Shown in pieces: positions 47,319 to 55,791 of a stretch of 64,000 nt of DNA. Origin of the DNA: JBCBKP01 sp038746265. GTDB taxonomy: Bacteria > Planctomycetota > Phycisphaerae > Phycisphaerales > UBA1924. The position numbers were made by a program, and so were the translations under genes. Location: contig JBCDKU010000001.1 of assembly GCA_038746265.1 (NCBI GenBank), positions 1 to 64,000 on the forward strand, read 5' to 3'. A model generated the notes under the pieces. It ran no database searches and was not told the DNA's origin. It saw only the letters and a program-made list of their open reading frames with translations. Numbering within the stretch: position 1 is the first letter of the stretch; each line of letters begins with the position of its first letter.

Positions 47319-47936
47319 ATGAGCAAGCTCACACTCGCAGGCGTCATCGCCCTCGCCGGTCCCGTTGCGAGTCCCTTCGTGGGCACCGCCGCCGGTCAGG
47401 TCACCTTCACCGAGGCCGACCTCGGCGAATTCTCAGATGACGCCAACGCCCCCACCGTGCTCGACTTCATCGTCGGCATCAACACCGTCTCGGGCTCCGT
47501 CACCCAGTCCAACGACCTCGCCAACGGCAACCGCGACTTCTTTACCTTCACCCTCACCGCGGGCCAAGAGCTCGTCGCCGTCAACGTCATCCAATGGGAG
47601 GACCTCGCCTCAGGCTCCGGCAACCAGGGCTTCATCGGCGGCAATATCGACTCCGTCGGCCTCGTCCCGGGCGGCGCGACCTCCGCCGATTTCGAGTTCG
47701 GCACCCTCGTCGGCGGCACCGACGTCGGCAACGACATCCTCCCCGACCTCGCCGCCAACAACACCGCGGGCCCCGACTTCATCGGGCCCGTCGGCCCCGG
47801 CACCTACACCTTCGTCATCCAGCAAACCGGGCCCCAGAACTCCAGCTACACCCTCGACTTCGTCGTCACACCGGCACCCGCCACCGCCGCCATGCTCGGC
47901 TTCGCGGGCCTCACCGCCGCCCGCCGCCGCCGCTAA
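47319..47936 (+). CDS. PEP-CTERM-like exported protein (tandem copy 1)
   Basis: A 205-residue protein from ATG 47319 with a signal peptide (about 1-26, AAGQ). The body has NGNRDFFTFTLTAGQELVAV and PGTYTFVIQQTGPQNSSYTL, a beta-sandwich resembling PPC-type domains. The C-terminus TPAPATAAMLGFAGLTAARR ends in an Arg cluster after a hydrophobic helix, the PEP-CTERM-type sorting signal (PAPA variant). It is followed by a terminator and then by a paralogue with the same architecture. Confidence 0.88.
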   Translation: MSKLTLAGVIALAGPVASPFVGTAAGQVTFTEADLGEFSDDANAPTVLDFIVGINTVSGSVTQSNDLANGNRDFFTFTLTAGQELVAVNVIQWEDLASGSGNQGFIGGNIDSVGLVPGGATSADFEFGTLVGGTDVGNDILPDLAANNTAGPDFIGPVGPGTYTFVIQQTGPQNSSYTLDFVVTPAPATAAMLGFAGLTAARRRR

Positions 47937-47980
47937 ACCGGCAACGGCGCTTCGCGCCCAGGCAAAATTCTGATACACCG

Positions 47981-48013
47981 ACGGGGCCGCTCCGCAATCG
48001 GGCGGCCCCGTTT
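47981..48013. terminator. Intrinsic terminator between the tandem PEP-CTERM-like genes
   Basis: Arms ACGGGGCCGC and GCGGCCCCGT, perfect over 10 bp, with an 11-base loop and a short TTT after. It should end the transcript of the first gene (stop 47936), so the second is expressed from its own promoter or by read-through. Confidence 0.85.
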
Positions 48014-48041
48014 GCGTTCGGCAAAACGAAGGAGAACCACC

Positions 48042-48644
48042 GTGAGATCACGCACCGCCATCATCGCCGCGCTCGCCGCCACGCCCGCACTCGCCCAGGT
48101 CACCTTCGACGAAACCGGCACCGGCGGCTTCGACCTCTCCGACGACGCACTCAACCCCACTGCCTTCGTCTTCACCGAGGGCGACAACACCATCGCCGGC
48201 AACGTCACCCTCTCCAACGGCTCGCCCACCGCCGGAGACCGCGACTTCTTCACCTTCACCATCCTCGACGGCTTCGAACTCGTCGAGCTCTTCGTCAACG
48301 ACTGGCAGCCCGACAACGCCGGCTTCGTCGGCATCAACCTCGGCTCCACCGGCATCATCCCCTCGGGCCCCGACGGCGGCGACACCTCCCAGTACATCCT
48401 CGCCAACCTCATCACGGGCGACGACTCGGGCCTGGACTACCTCCCCACCCTCCGCAACAACATCGCCACCGGCGTCTTCAACGACGCGACCATCGGCCCC
48501 GGCACCTACACCCTCGTCATCCAGCAGACCGGATCCGAGTTCAGCGAGTACGACCTCAGCTTCGTCATCGCCCCCATCCCCGCACCCGCCAGCGCCGCCG
48601 CCCTCGGGCTCGCCGCCCTCGCCGCCACCCGACGCCGCCGCTGA
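48042..48644 (+). CDS. PEP-CTERM-like exported protein (tandem copy 2)
   Basis: A 200-residue protein from GTG 48042 behind AAGGAG. It parallels the previous protein: signal peptide (ATPALAQ), GDRDFFTFTILDGFELVEL, PGTYTLVIQQTGSEFSEYDL, and the same sorting tail IPAPASAAALGLAALAATRR plus Arg. Overall similarity is clear but diverged (perhaps 45%), so this is an old tandem duplication. The exported role is unknown; such proteins are often retained in an extracellular matrix. Confidence 0.88.
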   Translation: MRSRTAIIAALAATPALAQVTFDETGTGGFDLSDDALNPTAFVFTEGDNTIAGNVTLSNGSPTAGDRDFFTFTILDGFELVELFVNDWQPDNAGFVGINLGSTGIIPSGPDGGDTSQYILANLITGDDSGLDYLPTLRNNIATGVFNDATIGPGTYTLVIQQTGSEFSEYDLSFVIAPIPAPASAAALGLAALAATRRRR

Positions 48645-48677
48645 ACTACCCAGTCCCAAGCCGTCCCAAAACGAAAC

Positions 48678-48715
48678 AAGGCCCGAGCCGCCATGTGAGT
48701 GGTGCTCGGGCCTTT
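48678..48715. terminator. Intrinsic terminator after the second PEP-CTERM-like gene
   Basis: AAGGCCCGAGC pairs with GCTCGGGCCTT over 11 bp with a 15-base loop and trailing T residues. It lies between convergent genes ending at 48644 and 48736 and may serve both. Confidence 0.88.
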
Positions 48716-48735
48716 GTCATTCAAACAGCTCGCTC

Positions 48736-49626
48736 TCAGCCGTTGCAGCCGAGCCGATGCCGCGACAGGAACTCGAGCACATCGAGCAGGTTCACCGCGC
48801 CCTCACCCGTCAGATCCGCCGACCGCTCGACGTTGTTGAACCGACGCATGAACACGTGCACGTCCTCGACCGTCAACACACCGAACGGCGTCGCCAGGTC
48901 CGTGGACGAGCACGGCATCTCTGAAAGCACCGCCGTCATCGAATCGAGCTGGAACCCGTCGAGCGTGTTCACGCCGCGGCCGATCTGCAGCACCAGCCCG
49001 CGCTCGCGATCAAGATCCACCTGGAACTTCTGCGATCCCGCCGACTCGTTCATCGCCGCCGTCACGCTCACCGTGTCGCCGCGCACCGTGAAGTTCACCT
49101 GTACCCTGCCCGGCACGCCGACCTCGGGAAGCCGGGCACGCTTGAACAACGGACGCGCGGTCGAAGACACCGGGCGGTCCTCGTTCGCGTACTGCGAGCC
49201 GAGGAATGCCGAGGCCGAGCCCGTGTCCGCCTCCATCACCCGCACACCGACCGTCCGGTCGCCATCCGAGAGATAAATAAGCGGATCAAAGTCGAGCGAG
49301 CGACGCGTAAACCCAAGCCCCACCGACACGCGGTACCGCGGCGACGTGCTCGTGCCCAGCGGCACCTCGAGCAGCACCCCGTTATCCGAGCCGCTGCTCA
49401 ACACCACCGAGCCGCTGTCCGAGTCCTCGATCACCAGCGGCGCCTCGCCGAGGAACTTCACCTTCGCGTTCGATGCCAGATCCACGCCCGTGCCCTGCAC
49501 GCGCTCGGCCGTCTCGGCCTTCGCCGGGACGCCCGCAGCGCCGATCACCAGCAGGAACGAGACAACCGCCGGCGCACACCGACGCAGCACACAACGGCAC
49601 AGCGTTGCAACATGCTGGTTGTCCAT
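48736..49626 (-). CDS. Exported protein with dockerin-like C-terminus
   Basis: A 296-residue protein with a signal peptide (hydrophobic core AVVSFLLVIGAAG, about 1-37). The central domain (about 40-235) looks like a laminin-G or concanavalin-type beta sandwich (GVLLEVPLGTSTSPRYRVSV, DRERGLVLQIGRG). The C-terminal 55 residues follow the planctomycete dockerin-like pattern DLATPFGVLTVEDVHVFMRR then DLTGEGAVNLLDVLEFLSRH, ending GCNG; the first EF-hand loop has lost most Ca ligands. The role is unknown. Confidence 0.83.
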   Translation of the reverse strand: MDNQHVATLCRCVLRRCAPAVVSFLLVIGAAGVPAKAETAERVQGTGVDLASNAKVKFLGEAPLVIEDSDSGSVVLSSGSDNGVLLEVPLGTSTSPRYRVSVGLGFTRRSLDFDPLIYLSDGDRTVGVRVMEADTGSASAFLGSQYANEDRPVSSTARPLFKRARLPEVGVPGRVQVNFTVRGDTVSVTAAMNESAGSQKFQVDLDRERGLVLQIGRGVNTLDGFQLDSMTAVLSEMPCSSTDLATPFGVLTVEDVHVFMRRFNNVERSADLTGEGAVNLLDVLEFLSRHRLGCNG

Positions 49627-50008
49627 CCGGGGTCCTCCTCCCCATTTCCCTCTGAGATCCTGGCCGGTACCGACATCGGCCCCACACCGAAATCCGCACC
49701 GCCGGGTCTCCCCGTCGCCGCGTCGGTCACATCGACCCCCGCGGCAAAACAGTGCATCGGCTCAACGCCCCGATCCGTGCAACAAACCCGGAGCATCCGC
49801 CGGACCCGGATCAGGGCCAGATCAGCATGGATGCCGACGCTCCCACATCAAGGGACCGCCCCATCCAAGCCTCACCCGTGGGCCCTTCCTTCAGTTCAGC
49901 GTTCGAACGGCCCCACCGTCACGATCTTGCACCCGACATGCGTCGAATGCGACCGCGAGGGGGCGAAATTCCAGGATTTTTCCCGGCTCGCCGCAGGCCG
50001 TCTCTCAA
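49627..50008. other. Gene-free stretch upstream of the dockerin protein gene
   Basis: About 380 bp between the leftward dockerin protein gene and tRNA-Gln. Open frames exist on both strands because of high GC, but none has family similarity or a ribosome-binding site. It presumably holds the leftward promoter. The last 40 bases include the tRNA 3' flank. Confidence 0.4.
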
Positions 50009-50080
50009 CAGGGCATTAGGGACTTGAACCCCAACTAACTGAACCAGAATCAGTCGTGCTACCGATTACACCAATGCCCT
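50009..50080 (-). tRNA. tRNA-Gln (anticodon CTG)
   Basis: Reading the minus strand: acceptor AGGGCAT pairs with ATGCCCT, the D arm contains GTAATCGGTAGC, the anticodon stem ACTGA/TCAGT encloses loop TTCTGGT giving anticodon CTG, and the T arm TGGGG/CCCTA encloses TTCAAGT. The discriminator is G and CCA is not encoded. It decodes CAG. Confidence 0.95.
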
Positions 50081-50186
50081 TCGGCAGACGCGCGAAACGC
50101 CCACTCAGACAATCGTAGTCGGCTCGCTCACCGATTCAACGCCGAATTTCCGCTTCAACAACCACCGCCCGAAGACGAGCCGCGCC

Positions 50187-50561
50187 TCAACGCCACTCGT
50201 CGTCCGGCTTCGGCGTCGTCTCGTTCGAACGGATCGGCTTCGCGCGCCCATAAGGAGACGGCTTCCGAGCCTGATTCGCCGACGACGGACCCCACGGCCC
50301 CACCGGATTCGACGAACCAAGAGACCCGCCAGTCCCGCCAGTCCCGGCCGAACGCGACCGTTCCTCGGCATCGCTCTTCGCAGCAGGACGCTCATCCGAA
50401 GCCTTCTCAGGCTCCGCCCGCGACCCGATCTCCCGATCAAACGTCGGATCCCGCTCCTCGGGCGTCTCCCCGAGACGCTCCGACCGCGCCTGATCGATCT
50501 GCCGATCCAAACGTCCCAGAATCGCACGAACCCGATCAAATGAAGCGCGTCGCTCAGCCAT
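50187..50561 (-). CDS. Hypothetical low-complexity protein
   Basis: A 124-residue protein from ATG 50561 behind GGGAGGA. Residues 1-30 form an amphipathic helix (MAERRASFDRVRAILGRLDR), and the rest is Ser/Pro/Gly/Glu-rich and probably disordered, with a GTGGTGG stretch. No family is recognised. It could be an adaptor or spurious, but the start signal and codon bias favour a real gene. Confidence 0.55.
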   Translation of the reverse strand: MAERRASFDRVRAILGRLDRQIDQARSERLGETPEERDPTFDREIGSRAEPEKASDERPAAKSDAEERSRSAGTGGTGGSLGSSNPVGPWGPSSANQARKPSPYGRAKPIRSNETTPKPDDEWR

Positions 50562-50825
50562 CGCGGGAATCCTCCCCTTCCAAACGCCCTCCCCACGGGA
50601 AGCCTTTCCCGCCAGCAGAGCGCAACTCACGAAACACCAACGTCATCGGACGCACCAACCCACGCCTGAGCCCGAAAACCGCCACCCAACACCCGCCGGA
50701 TCGGCCCGCAACACCTGCGCGTCCCACGACACCGACCAAACCACCGAACACGCCCGCGCACCCCGCACAGCTCCACACAAACACAGCATGACCGGACGCC
50801 CGCGGCGTCCGCATACGCTGGTGCC

Positions 50826-51446
50826 ATGACCGATCCCAAGCCCACGCTCCCCGCCCCGCGTCTCGCCCCCGCCCGCGGCATGGAGCACCAGGTCGCCGAA
50901 CGCCGCGACATCTTCTGGCAGAACGTGATGCGCGAAACGCTCTCGGGTCTCGCATCCGCCGCCGCCGCCATGGGCGGACGCATGAGCGCCACCCCCTCGG
51001 GCGCCGCGCAGGGAGGCTCACCCATCGGCGAGCTCTTCGACGGACGCATGGCGGTCATCACCCGCTCGGGCCAGCGCATCCCCATCGCCGACATCGTCCC
51101 GCTCTTCGCCTGCAGCGTCTGCCAGCACACCGACGACACCGCCGAGGACGACATGCAGCGGATGATCTCCGCCGACGTCCAGTGCACCGTCTATCAGATC
51201 AGAACCCCGGGGGGCGAGGTCTACACCCTGCCCATCTCCGAGATCGTCGCCATGCACGCGCTGAGCGATAGCCTCATCAAGCAGCTCTCCCAAGCCGCCC
51301 AGCAAGCCGCCATGTCGCAGCAGGGCCCCATCGACCCGGGCGGCGGCGAGCCCTTCGGCTTCGCCGCCTTCACCAGCCTCGCCCAATCACAACGCGAGCC
51401 CAAAGCCGCCGAACAAGCAAGCAACCCCTCCAGCCAGATGCTCTAA
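50826..51446 (+). CDS. Hypothetical cytoplasmic protein
   Basis: A 206-residue protein from ATG 50826. Residues about 70-160 look globular: ELFDGRMAVITRSGQRIPIA, IVPLFACSVCQHTDDTAEDD and YQIRTPGGEVYTLPISEIVA. The CSVC pair may bind metal. Both ends are low-complexity (Ala/Gln/Gly). No signal peptide and no known family. It stands alone with a dispersed palindrome 27 bp after its stop. Confidence 0.75.
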   Translation: MTDPKPTLPAPRLAPARGMEHQVAERRDIFWQNVMRETLSGLASAAAAMGGRMSATPSGAAQGGSPIGELFDGRMAVITRSGQRIPIADIVPLFACSVCQHTDDTAEDDMQRMISADVQCTVYQIRTPGGEVYTLPISEIVAMHALSDSLIKQLSQAAQQAAMSQQGPIDPGGGEPFGFAAFTSLAQSQREPKAAEQASNPSSQML

Positions 51447-51473
51447 ACCACTATCTGTTGAGTTCCACCAGTA

Positions 51474-51494
51474 GGACGGGCATCCTGCCCGTCC
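51474..51494. repeat. Dispersed palindrome, second copy
   Basis: Exact copy of the 21-bp palindrome at 9687-9707 (arms GGACGGG and CCCGTCC). It lies between convergent genes ending at 51446 and 51509, where its hairpin could act as a bidirectional terminator or mRNA-stabilising element. Confidence 0.9.
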
Positions 51495-51508
51495 GAACCA
51501 CGCCCGCA

Positions 51509-52432
51509 TCAACGCGCGTCCTTCTTCTCCTGCTTCCGCCGCTCGCGCCCCATCCCGATCAGATCGCGCACCGCGTTCCGCTGATCAAACTCAAGACCCT
51601 GCATCAGCTCCGCCGCACGCCTGCGGTTCGACCGCATCGCCTCGCGGTCACCCTGCGCGCTCCGCCAGTTCATCACTAGGTCTCGCAGCTCGCCCTCCTG
51701 CTCGGGCGTCAGACCGATCGCCGCGACCGCCGCCTGGAAGTCCTCGATCGGCTGCCGGACCACACGATCGAGCGACCCCCGGATCTCGATCCGCATCGAG
51801 GTCATCATGTTCCCACGCAGAAGCCGCATCCGCTGCTGGTTCGCGCCCCGCCTGGGCGTCTCGGCCTGCTCGTGCTCGTCCTCAACAAACAACAGCATCT
51901 CTCCCGACTCCCGCTCCCCCACCGACTTGCCCTGATTCCGAAGCCGCTGATCCCGGATCTCCTCGTAGACCCCCGCCACCGTCTCGATGTACCGCTCCCG
52001 ATCAGCCTCGGGCAGCAGCTCCGCCACCCGCATCACAAGCAGCCCCTCCTTGAGCAGGGGCTGCACGATCGAACGCATCACCTTGCTCCGCTCGCGCCGC
52101 TCCTCGCCGGGCGTCCCGTTGATCGGCATCAGCGCCGTCAGCACCTCCTCGCGCCGAGGCCCGATCATCCCGTCGAGCGTCGCCGCCCGGGCCTCGAAGA
52201 ACGCCCCGACCGCCGCCGCCGTCTCCGCGCCCAGATCCATCTCCTGCACCACGAACTGCTCGGGCGTCACCAGCATCCGGTTCAGGTCCATCGCCGGACG
52301 CATCGCGAACGCCGCCGACCCCGTCCCGCCCGCGTCCGTCACCTCGGGCCCGCGGAGCAGATCCGCCTGCCCGAACGCCAGACCCGAACACGAAGCAAGC
52401 AAAGCCGCCGAAATCATCACCGATCGCCGCAT
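51509..52432 (-). CDS. Exported helical protein, unknown function
   Basis: A 307-residue protein from ATG 52432 with a signal peptide that has a possible lipobox-like LLASCSG (about 1-22). The rest is almost all amphipathic helix with many Arg/Glu/Gln (QPLLKEGLLVMRVAELLPEA, EQEGELRDLVMNWRSAQGDR), comparable in character to Spy/CpxP-type periplasmic chaperones but without their LTxxQ motifs in typical form. It is divergent from glmS. The function is unknown. Confidence 0.78.
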   Translation of the reverse strand: MRRSVMISAALLASCSGLAFGQADLLRGPEVTDAGGTGSAAFAMRPAMDLNRMLVTPEQFVVQEMDLGAETAAAVGAFFEARAATLDGMIGPRREEVLTALMPINGTPGEERRERSKVMRSIVQPLLKEGLLVMRVAELLPEADRERYIETVAGVYEEIRDQRLRNQGKSVGERESGEMLLFVEDEHEQAETPRRGANQQRMRLLRGNMMTSMRIEIRGSLDRVVRQPIEDFQAAVAAIGLTPEQEGELRDLVMNWRSAQGDREAMRSNRRRAAELMQGLEFDQRNAVRDLIGMGRERRKQEKKDAR

Positions 52433-52622
52433 CGCAGAACTCCTCGCTGAACCAGTTCCAGGGCCCATCTGCCCCGTCCTGCACGCCAAACGCCCAACCC
52501 GCCGATGCATTGCCCCCGGGACCTTTCGAACACCACGCCCGAACCGGACACCACGGTCCCCCGTCCTATCCTCACCAGCGGCCTCTCACCATGCAACCGG
52601 CCGCCCACGGAGAGACACGTCC

Positions 52623-54491
52623 ATGTGCGGAATCGTCGCCTACATCGGCAAAGACCCCTGCCGCGACATGCTCATCGAGGGCCTCAAAAGGCTCGAATAC
52701 CGAGGCTACGACTCCGCCGGCATCGCCGTCCTCGACGATTCCAACCCCGACGCACCCACCCTCAACCTCGCCAAGACCGTCGGGCGCGTCGCCAACCTCG
52801 AAAACCACGTCCGATCAAACGGCGCCATGCCCGGCTCCATCGGGCTCGCCCACACCCGCTGGGCCACCCACGGCGGCGTCACCGAGCCCAACGCCCACCC
52901 CCACACCGACGACAACCGACGCATCTGCCTCGTCCACAACGGCATCATCGAGAACTACGCCGCCCTCAAGACCTACCTCGAAGAAAAGGGCCGCACCTTC
53001 CAACCCGAGACCGACACCGAGGTCCTCGCCACACTCATCGACCACATGTACGAGCCCCCGCGCGATGGACAGCCGGGCATCGACCTCGAAGAGGCAGTCC
53101 GCACCGCGCTCACCGAGGTCACCGGCGCCTACGCCATCGCCGTCGTCTGCACCTCCGAGCCGGGCGTCATGGTCTGCGCCCGCAAGGGCTCGCCCCTCAT
53201 CATCGGCGTCGGCTCCGACGAATACATCGTCGCCTCCGACGGCAGCGCCATCGTCGCCCACACCACGCAGGCGATGACCCTCGAGGACTACACCGTCGTC
53301 AAGCTCACCCGCGACGCCCTGACCACCAAGAAGCTCGACAACACCGCCATCACCCCCAAGATCCAGCAGCTCGAACTCGAGCTGGGCGAGATCGAGCTGG
53401 GCTCCTTCGACCACTACATGCAGAAGGAGATCTACGAGCAGCCCCGCGCCATCCGAACCTGCATGAAGGGCCGCCTCGACCACAACGAGGGCCGCGTCGT
53501 CCTCGGAGGGCTCCGCAGCTTCGAGCAACAGCTCGTCCGCTCCAAGCGCATGATCATCGCCGCCCAGGGCACCGCGCTGCACGCAGGCATGGTCGCCGAG
53601 TACCTCTTCGAAGACCTCGCCCGCCTCCCCACCGAGACCGAGTACGCCTCCGAGCTCCGCTACCGCAACCCCATCGTCGATGAGGGCACCGTCCTCACCG
53701 TCGTCAGCCAGTCGGGCGAGACCGCCGACACCCTCGCCGCCCTGCAAGAGGTCCGCGACCGCGGCGCGCTCTCGCTGGGTGTCATCAACGTCGTGGGCTC
53801 GACCATCACACGCGAGACCGACGCCGGGGTCTACCTCCGCGTCGGCCCCGAGATCGGCGTCGCCTCCACCAAAGCCTTCACCGGACAGCTCACCGTTCTC
53901 ACCATGATGGCCCTCTGGTTCGCCCGCCGCCGCCACCTCGGCGCCGAGGTCGTCAAGGAGTACCTCCGAGCGCTCGAAGCCATCCCCGACCAGATCGAGA
54001 AGATCCTCACCATCGACGAGCAGATCAAGCACGCCGTCGAGAAGTACATCCACCGCGAGAACTGGCTCTTCCTGGGTCGCGGATACAACTACCCCACCGC
54101 CCTCGAGGGCGCCCTCAAGCTCAAAGAGATCTCCTACATCCACGCCGAGGGCATGCCCGCCGCCGAGATGAAACACGGCCCCATCGCCCTCATCGACGAC
54201 GGCATGCCCGTCGTCTTCATCGCCACCAAGGGCTCCCAGTACGACAAGGTCTGCAGCAACATCGAAGAGGTCAAAACCCGCGGCGGCCACGTCATCGCCG
54301 TCGCCACCGAGGGCGACACCAACATCCGCGCCCTCGCCGAAGACGTCTTCGAAATCCCCGACTGCCCCGAACCCCTCAGCCCCCTCCTCGCCGTCGTCCC
54401 CCTCCAACTCCTCGCCTACCACGCCGCCGTCCTGCGCAGTCACGACGTCGATAAGCCGAGAAACCTCGCGAAGAGTGTCACGGTGGAGTGA
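52623..54491 (+). CDS. glmS: Glutamine--fructose-6-phosphate aminotransferase (isomerising)
   Basis: Makes glucosamine-6-phosphate for peptidoglycan and other glycans. The 622-residue protein begins MCGIVAYIG with the catalytic Cys2 of the class II glutamine amidotransferase domain (AHTRWATHGGVTEPNAHPH, HNGIIENY). Two SIS domains follow: AAQGTALHAGMVAEYLFE, VSQSGETADTLAALQE and later FLGRGYNYPTALEGALKLKE. The C-terminus ends LAKSVTVE, as usual. No glmS ribozyme-like structure is obvious upstream. The last bases overlap the first zinc-ribbon protein gene. With MurA it marks cell-wall precursor supply. Confidence 0.97.
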   Translation: MCGIVAYIGKDPCRDMLIEGLKRLEYRGYDSAGIAVLDDSNPDAPTLNLAKTVGRVANLENHVRSNGAMPGSIGLAHTRWATHGGVTEPNAHPHTDDNRRICLVHNGIIENYAALKTYLEEKGRTFQPETDTEVLATLIDHMYEPPRDGQPGIDLEEAVRTALTEVTGAYAIAVVCTSEPGVMVCARKGSPLIIGVGSDEYIVASDGSAIVAHTTQAMTLEDYTVVKLTRDALTTKKLDNTAITPKIQQLELELGEIELGSFDHYMQKEIYEQPRAIRTCMKGRLDHNEGRVVLGGLRSFEQQLVRSKRMIIAAQGTALHAGMVAEYLFEDLARLPTETEYASELRYRNPIVDEGTVLTVVSQSGETADTLAALQEVRDRGALSLGVINVVGSTITRETDAGVYLRVGPEIGVASTKAFTGQLTVLTMMALWFARRRHLGAEVVKEYLRALEAIPDQIEKILTIDEQIKHAVEKYIHRENWLFLGRGYNYPTALEGALKLKEISYIHAEGMPAAEMKHGPIALIDDGMPVVFIATKGSQYDKVCSNIEEVKTRGGHVIAVATEGDTNIRALAEDVFEIPDCPEPLSPLLAVVPLQLLAYHAAVLRSHDVDKPRNLAKSVTVE

Positions 54492-55093
54492 TGTTTAAGC
54501 GTGTCGCCGGCAAAACAATCGTTGCAAGCCTGGCCTGTTTGTCACTGTTCATCGCAGCGTTATGGACATCAAGTCGGTTCTCAAAGTACGCGCTTGCTCG
54601 CTACGAGTATTGCATCACTTCAACAACGCATGAAGTGAAATCAAGCCAGCTGGTGCTTTTGCGCGACGGCATCGTTCTCGAGGTCCACCACACACTCCGA
54701 GGGAACGAAGACGTGCTTAAGGCTCTCCAACTCGACGAGGACGCCCTCGGGACGAGTCGGGCGATCATTTCGCGCCTGATGCAACCTGATCGATATGACC
54801 GTTCGCGTGGACACCCACCAGCCGACTTCCCCGGCTTCGGCATGAACACCATCGCGCCAACTTCGAGACCTCTTCCTGGCTGGGATCACGAGACTCTCAA
54901 CTACTTCATTCTCCGCCTCGACTGGTGGCTCCTCACCGCCCTCCCCGCCACCCCCTGGCTCATCTCAACAGCTCTCCTCACCCGCCGCCAACTCCGCCGC
55001 CGCCACCGACGCAAGCACGGCCTCTGCCTGAACTGCGGCTACGAACTCAGCAAAGCAACACCCTGCCCCGAATGCGGCGCAGGTGCTTCGTAG
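54488..55093 (+). CDS. Zinc-ribbon membrane protein (copy 1 of 4)
   Basis: A 201-residue protein whose GTG (54488, or ATG 54491) overlaps the glmS stop. The layout is TM1 (about 10-28), an extracytoplasmic domain of about 115 residues, TM2 (WWLLTALPATPWLISTALL), a basic hinge RRQLRRRHRRKH, and a cytoplasmic double-knuckle zinc ribbon GLCLNCGYELSKATPCPECG. The ribbon with intact CxxC pairs is a recurrent planctomycete ending. The segment 54923-55041 is nearly identical in DNA to 55528-55646 in the next gene. Confidence 0.82.
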   Translation: MMFKRVAGKTIVASLACLSLFIAALWTSSRFSKYALARYEYCITSTTHEVKSSQLVLLRDGIVLEVHHTLRGNEDVLKALQLDEDALGTSRAIISRLMQPDRYDRSRGHPPADFPGFGMNTIAPTSRPLPGWDHETLNYFILRLDWWLLTALPATPWLISTALLTRRQLRRRHRRKHGLCLNCGYELSKATPCPECGAGAS

Positions 55094-55110
55094 ACGACTA
55101 CCGTCCGGAG

Positions 55111-55782
55111 ATGAAGTTGTTCATGCTGCTCCGAAAGACCATCATCGCTGCAACCGCCATCCTCGCTGGTGCGGCAGCGATCGGATGGATCTACTCACAG
55201 TTCCGGTACGCGGAACTCCGACAGTCGCGACCAGTAGTGATCGCGCAGGAGCTGGTCGAGACGTCTTGGATCGTCGCTGCTGTTCCCGAAGGACCGATGG
55301 TCATCCGCTCAGTCAAGAAAACCCGCGTCGGCCCTGACTTCTCATTGGACAACGAGCCGAGCATCAAGACCGAATTCAAAGCAGTGCTCGCCGAGTCGAA
55401 GCTCGCGCCGATGCAACCGATCAGCGAGTTCTGGTCGTACGACCCCGACCGGGTAGGCTTCGCGCTTCAATCCGTCAGAAGCTCCGGAGGTCCAAGCTCC
55501 TCGGAGTCGTTCCTCGCCCACTTACCCTGGTGGCTCCTCACCGCCCTCCCCGCCACCCCCTGGCTCATCTCGACAGCTCTCCTCACCCGCCGCCAACTCC
55601 GCCGCCGCCACCGACACAAACACGGCCTCTGCCTCACCTGCGGCTACAACCTCCGCCTCCCTCTCCCGCCGTCTGAAAACAGCCGAGAGGGCCGGGGTGA
55701 GGGCTCCCCCTCCTCCAACGCCTCCTCTGTCACGCCGAGAAGCGCCACCCCCTGCCCCGAGTGCGGTACGCTCCCCACCTGA
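55111..55782 (+). CDS. Zinc-ribbon membrane protein (copy 2) carrying an in-frame repeat insertion
   Basis: A 223-residue paralogue of the preceding protein from ATG 55111: TM1 (about 7-27), a different extracytoplasmic domain, then the same WWLLTALPATPWLISTALL helix and basic hinge. The zinc ribbon is split: the first knuckle CLTCGYNL is separated from PCPECG by about 27 extra residues (Pro/Ser/Gly/Glu-rich) encoded by the dispersed repeat at 55657-55708. Both Cys pairs remain and the frame is kept. The TGA at 55780 is in frame with the next gene. Confidence 0.8.
   Translation: MKLFMLLRKTIIAATAILAGAAAIGWIYSQFRYAELRQSRPVVIAQELVETSWIVAAVPEGPMVIRSVKKTRVGPDFSLDNEPSIKTEFKAVLAESKLAPMQPISEFWSYDPDRVGFALQSVRSSGGPSSSESFLAHLPWWLLTALPATPWLISTALLTRRQLRRRHRHKHGLCLTCGYNLRLPLPPSENSREGRGEGSPSSNASSVTPRSATPCPECGTLPT
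55657..55708. repeat. Dispersed palindromic repeat inserted within a coding region
   Basis: C/T-rich arm CTCCCTCTCCC, a short spacer and GAGAGGGCCGGGGTGAGGG, of which 24 bases equal the intergenic copy at 43829-43852. It lies exactly between the two Cys knuckles of the zinc ribbon; paralogues lack it, so it is an insertion. Confidence 0.88.
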
Positions 55783-55791
55783 GGCAGCACC

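Noticed and set aside
49752..50027. Small plus-strand open frame in the gap before tRNA-Gln
   Set aside because: It runs into the tRNA gene, lacks a ribosome-binding site, and its Pro/Arg-rich translation resembles random GC-rich sequence.
52440..52622. glmS ribozyme/riboswitch upstream of glmS
   Set aside because: The interval upstream of the ATG shows none of the conserved glmS ribozyme core that I could recognise, and such ribozymes are mainly found in Gram-positive bacteria.
52815..54443. 542-codon open frame antisense to glmS
   Set aside because: A shadow of GlmS; no start signal and no motifs.
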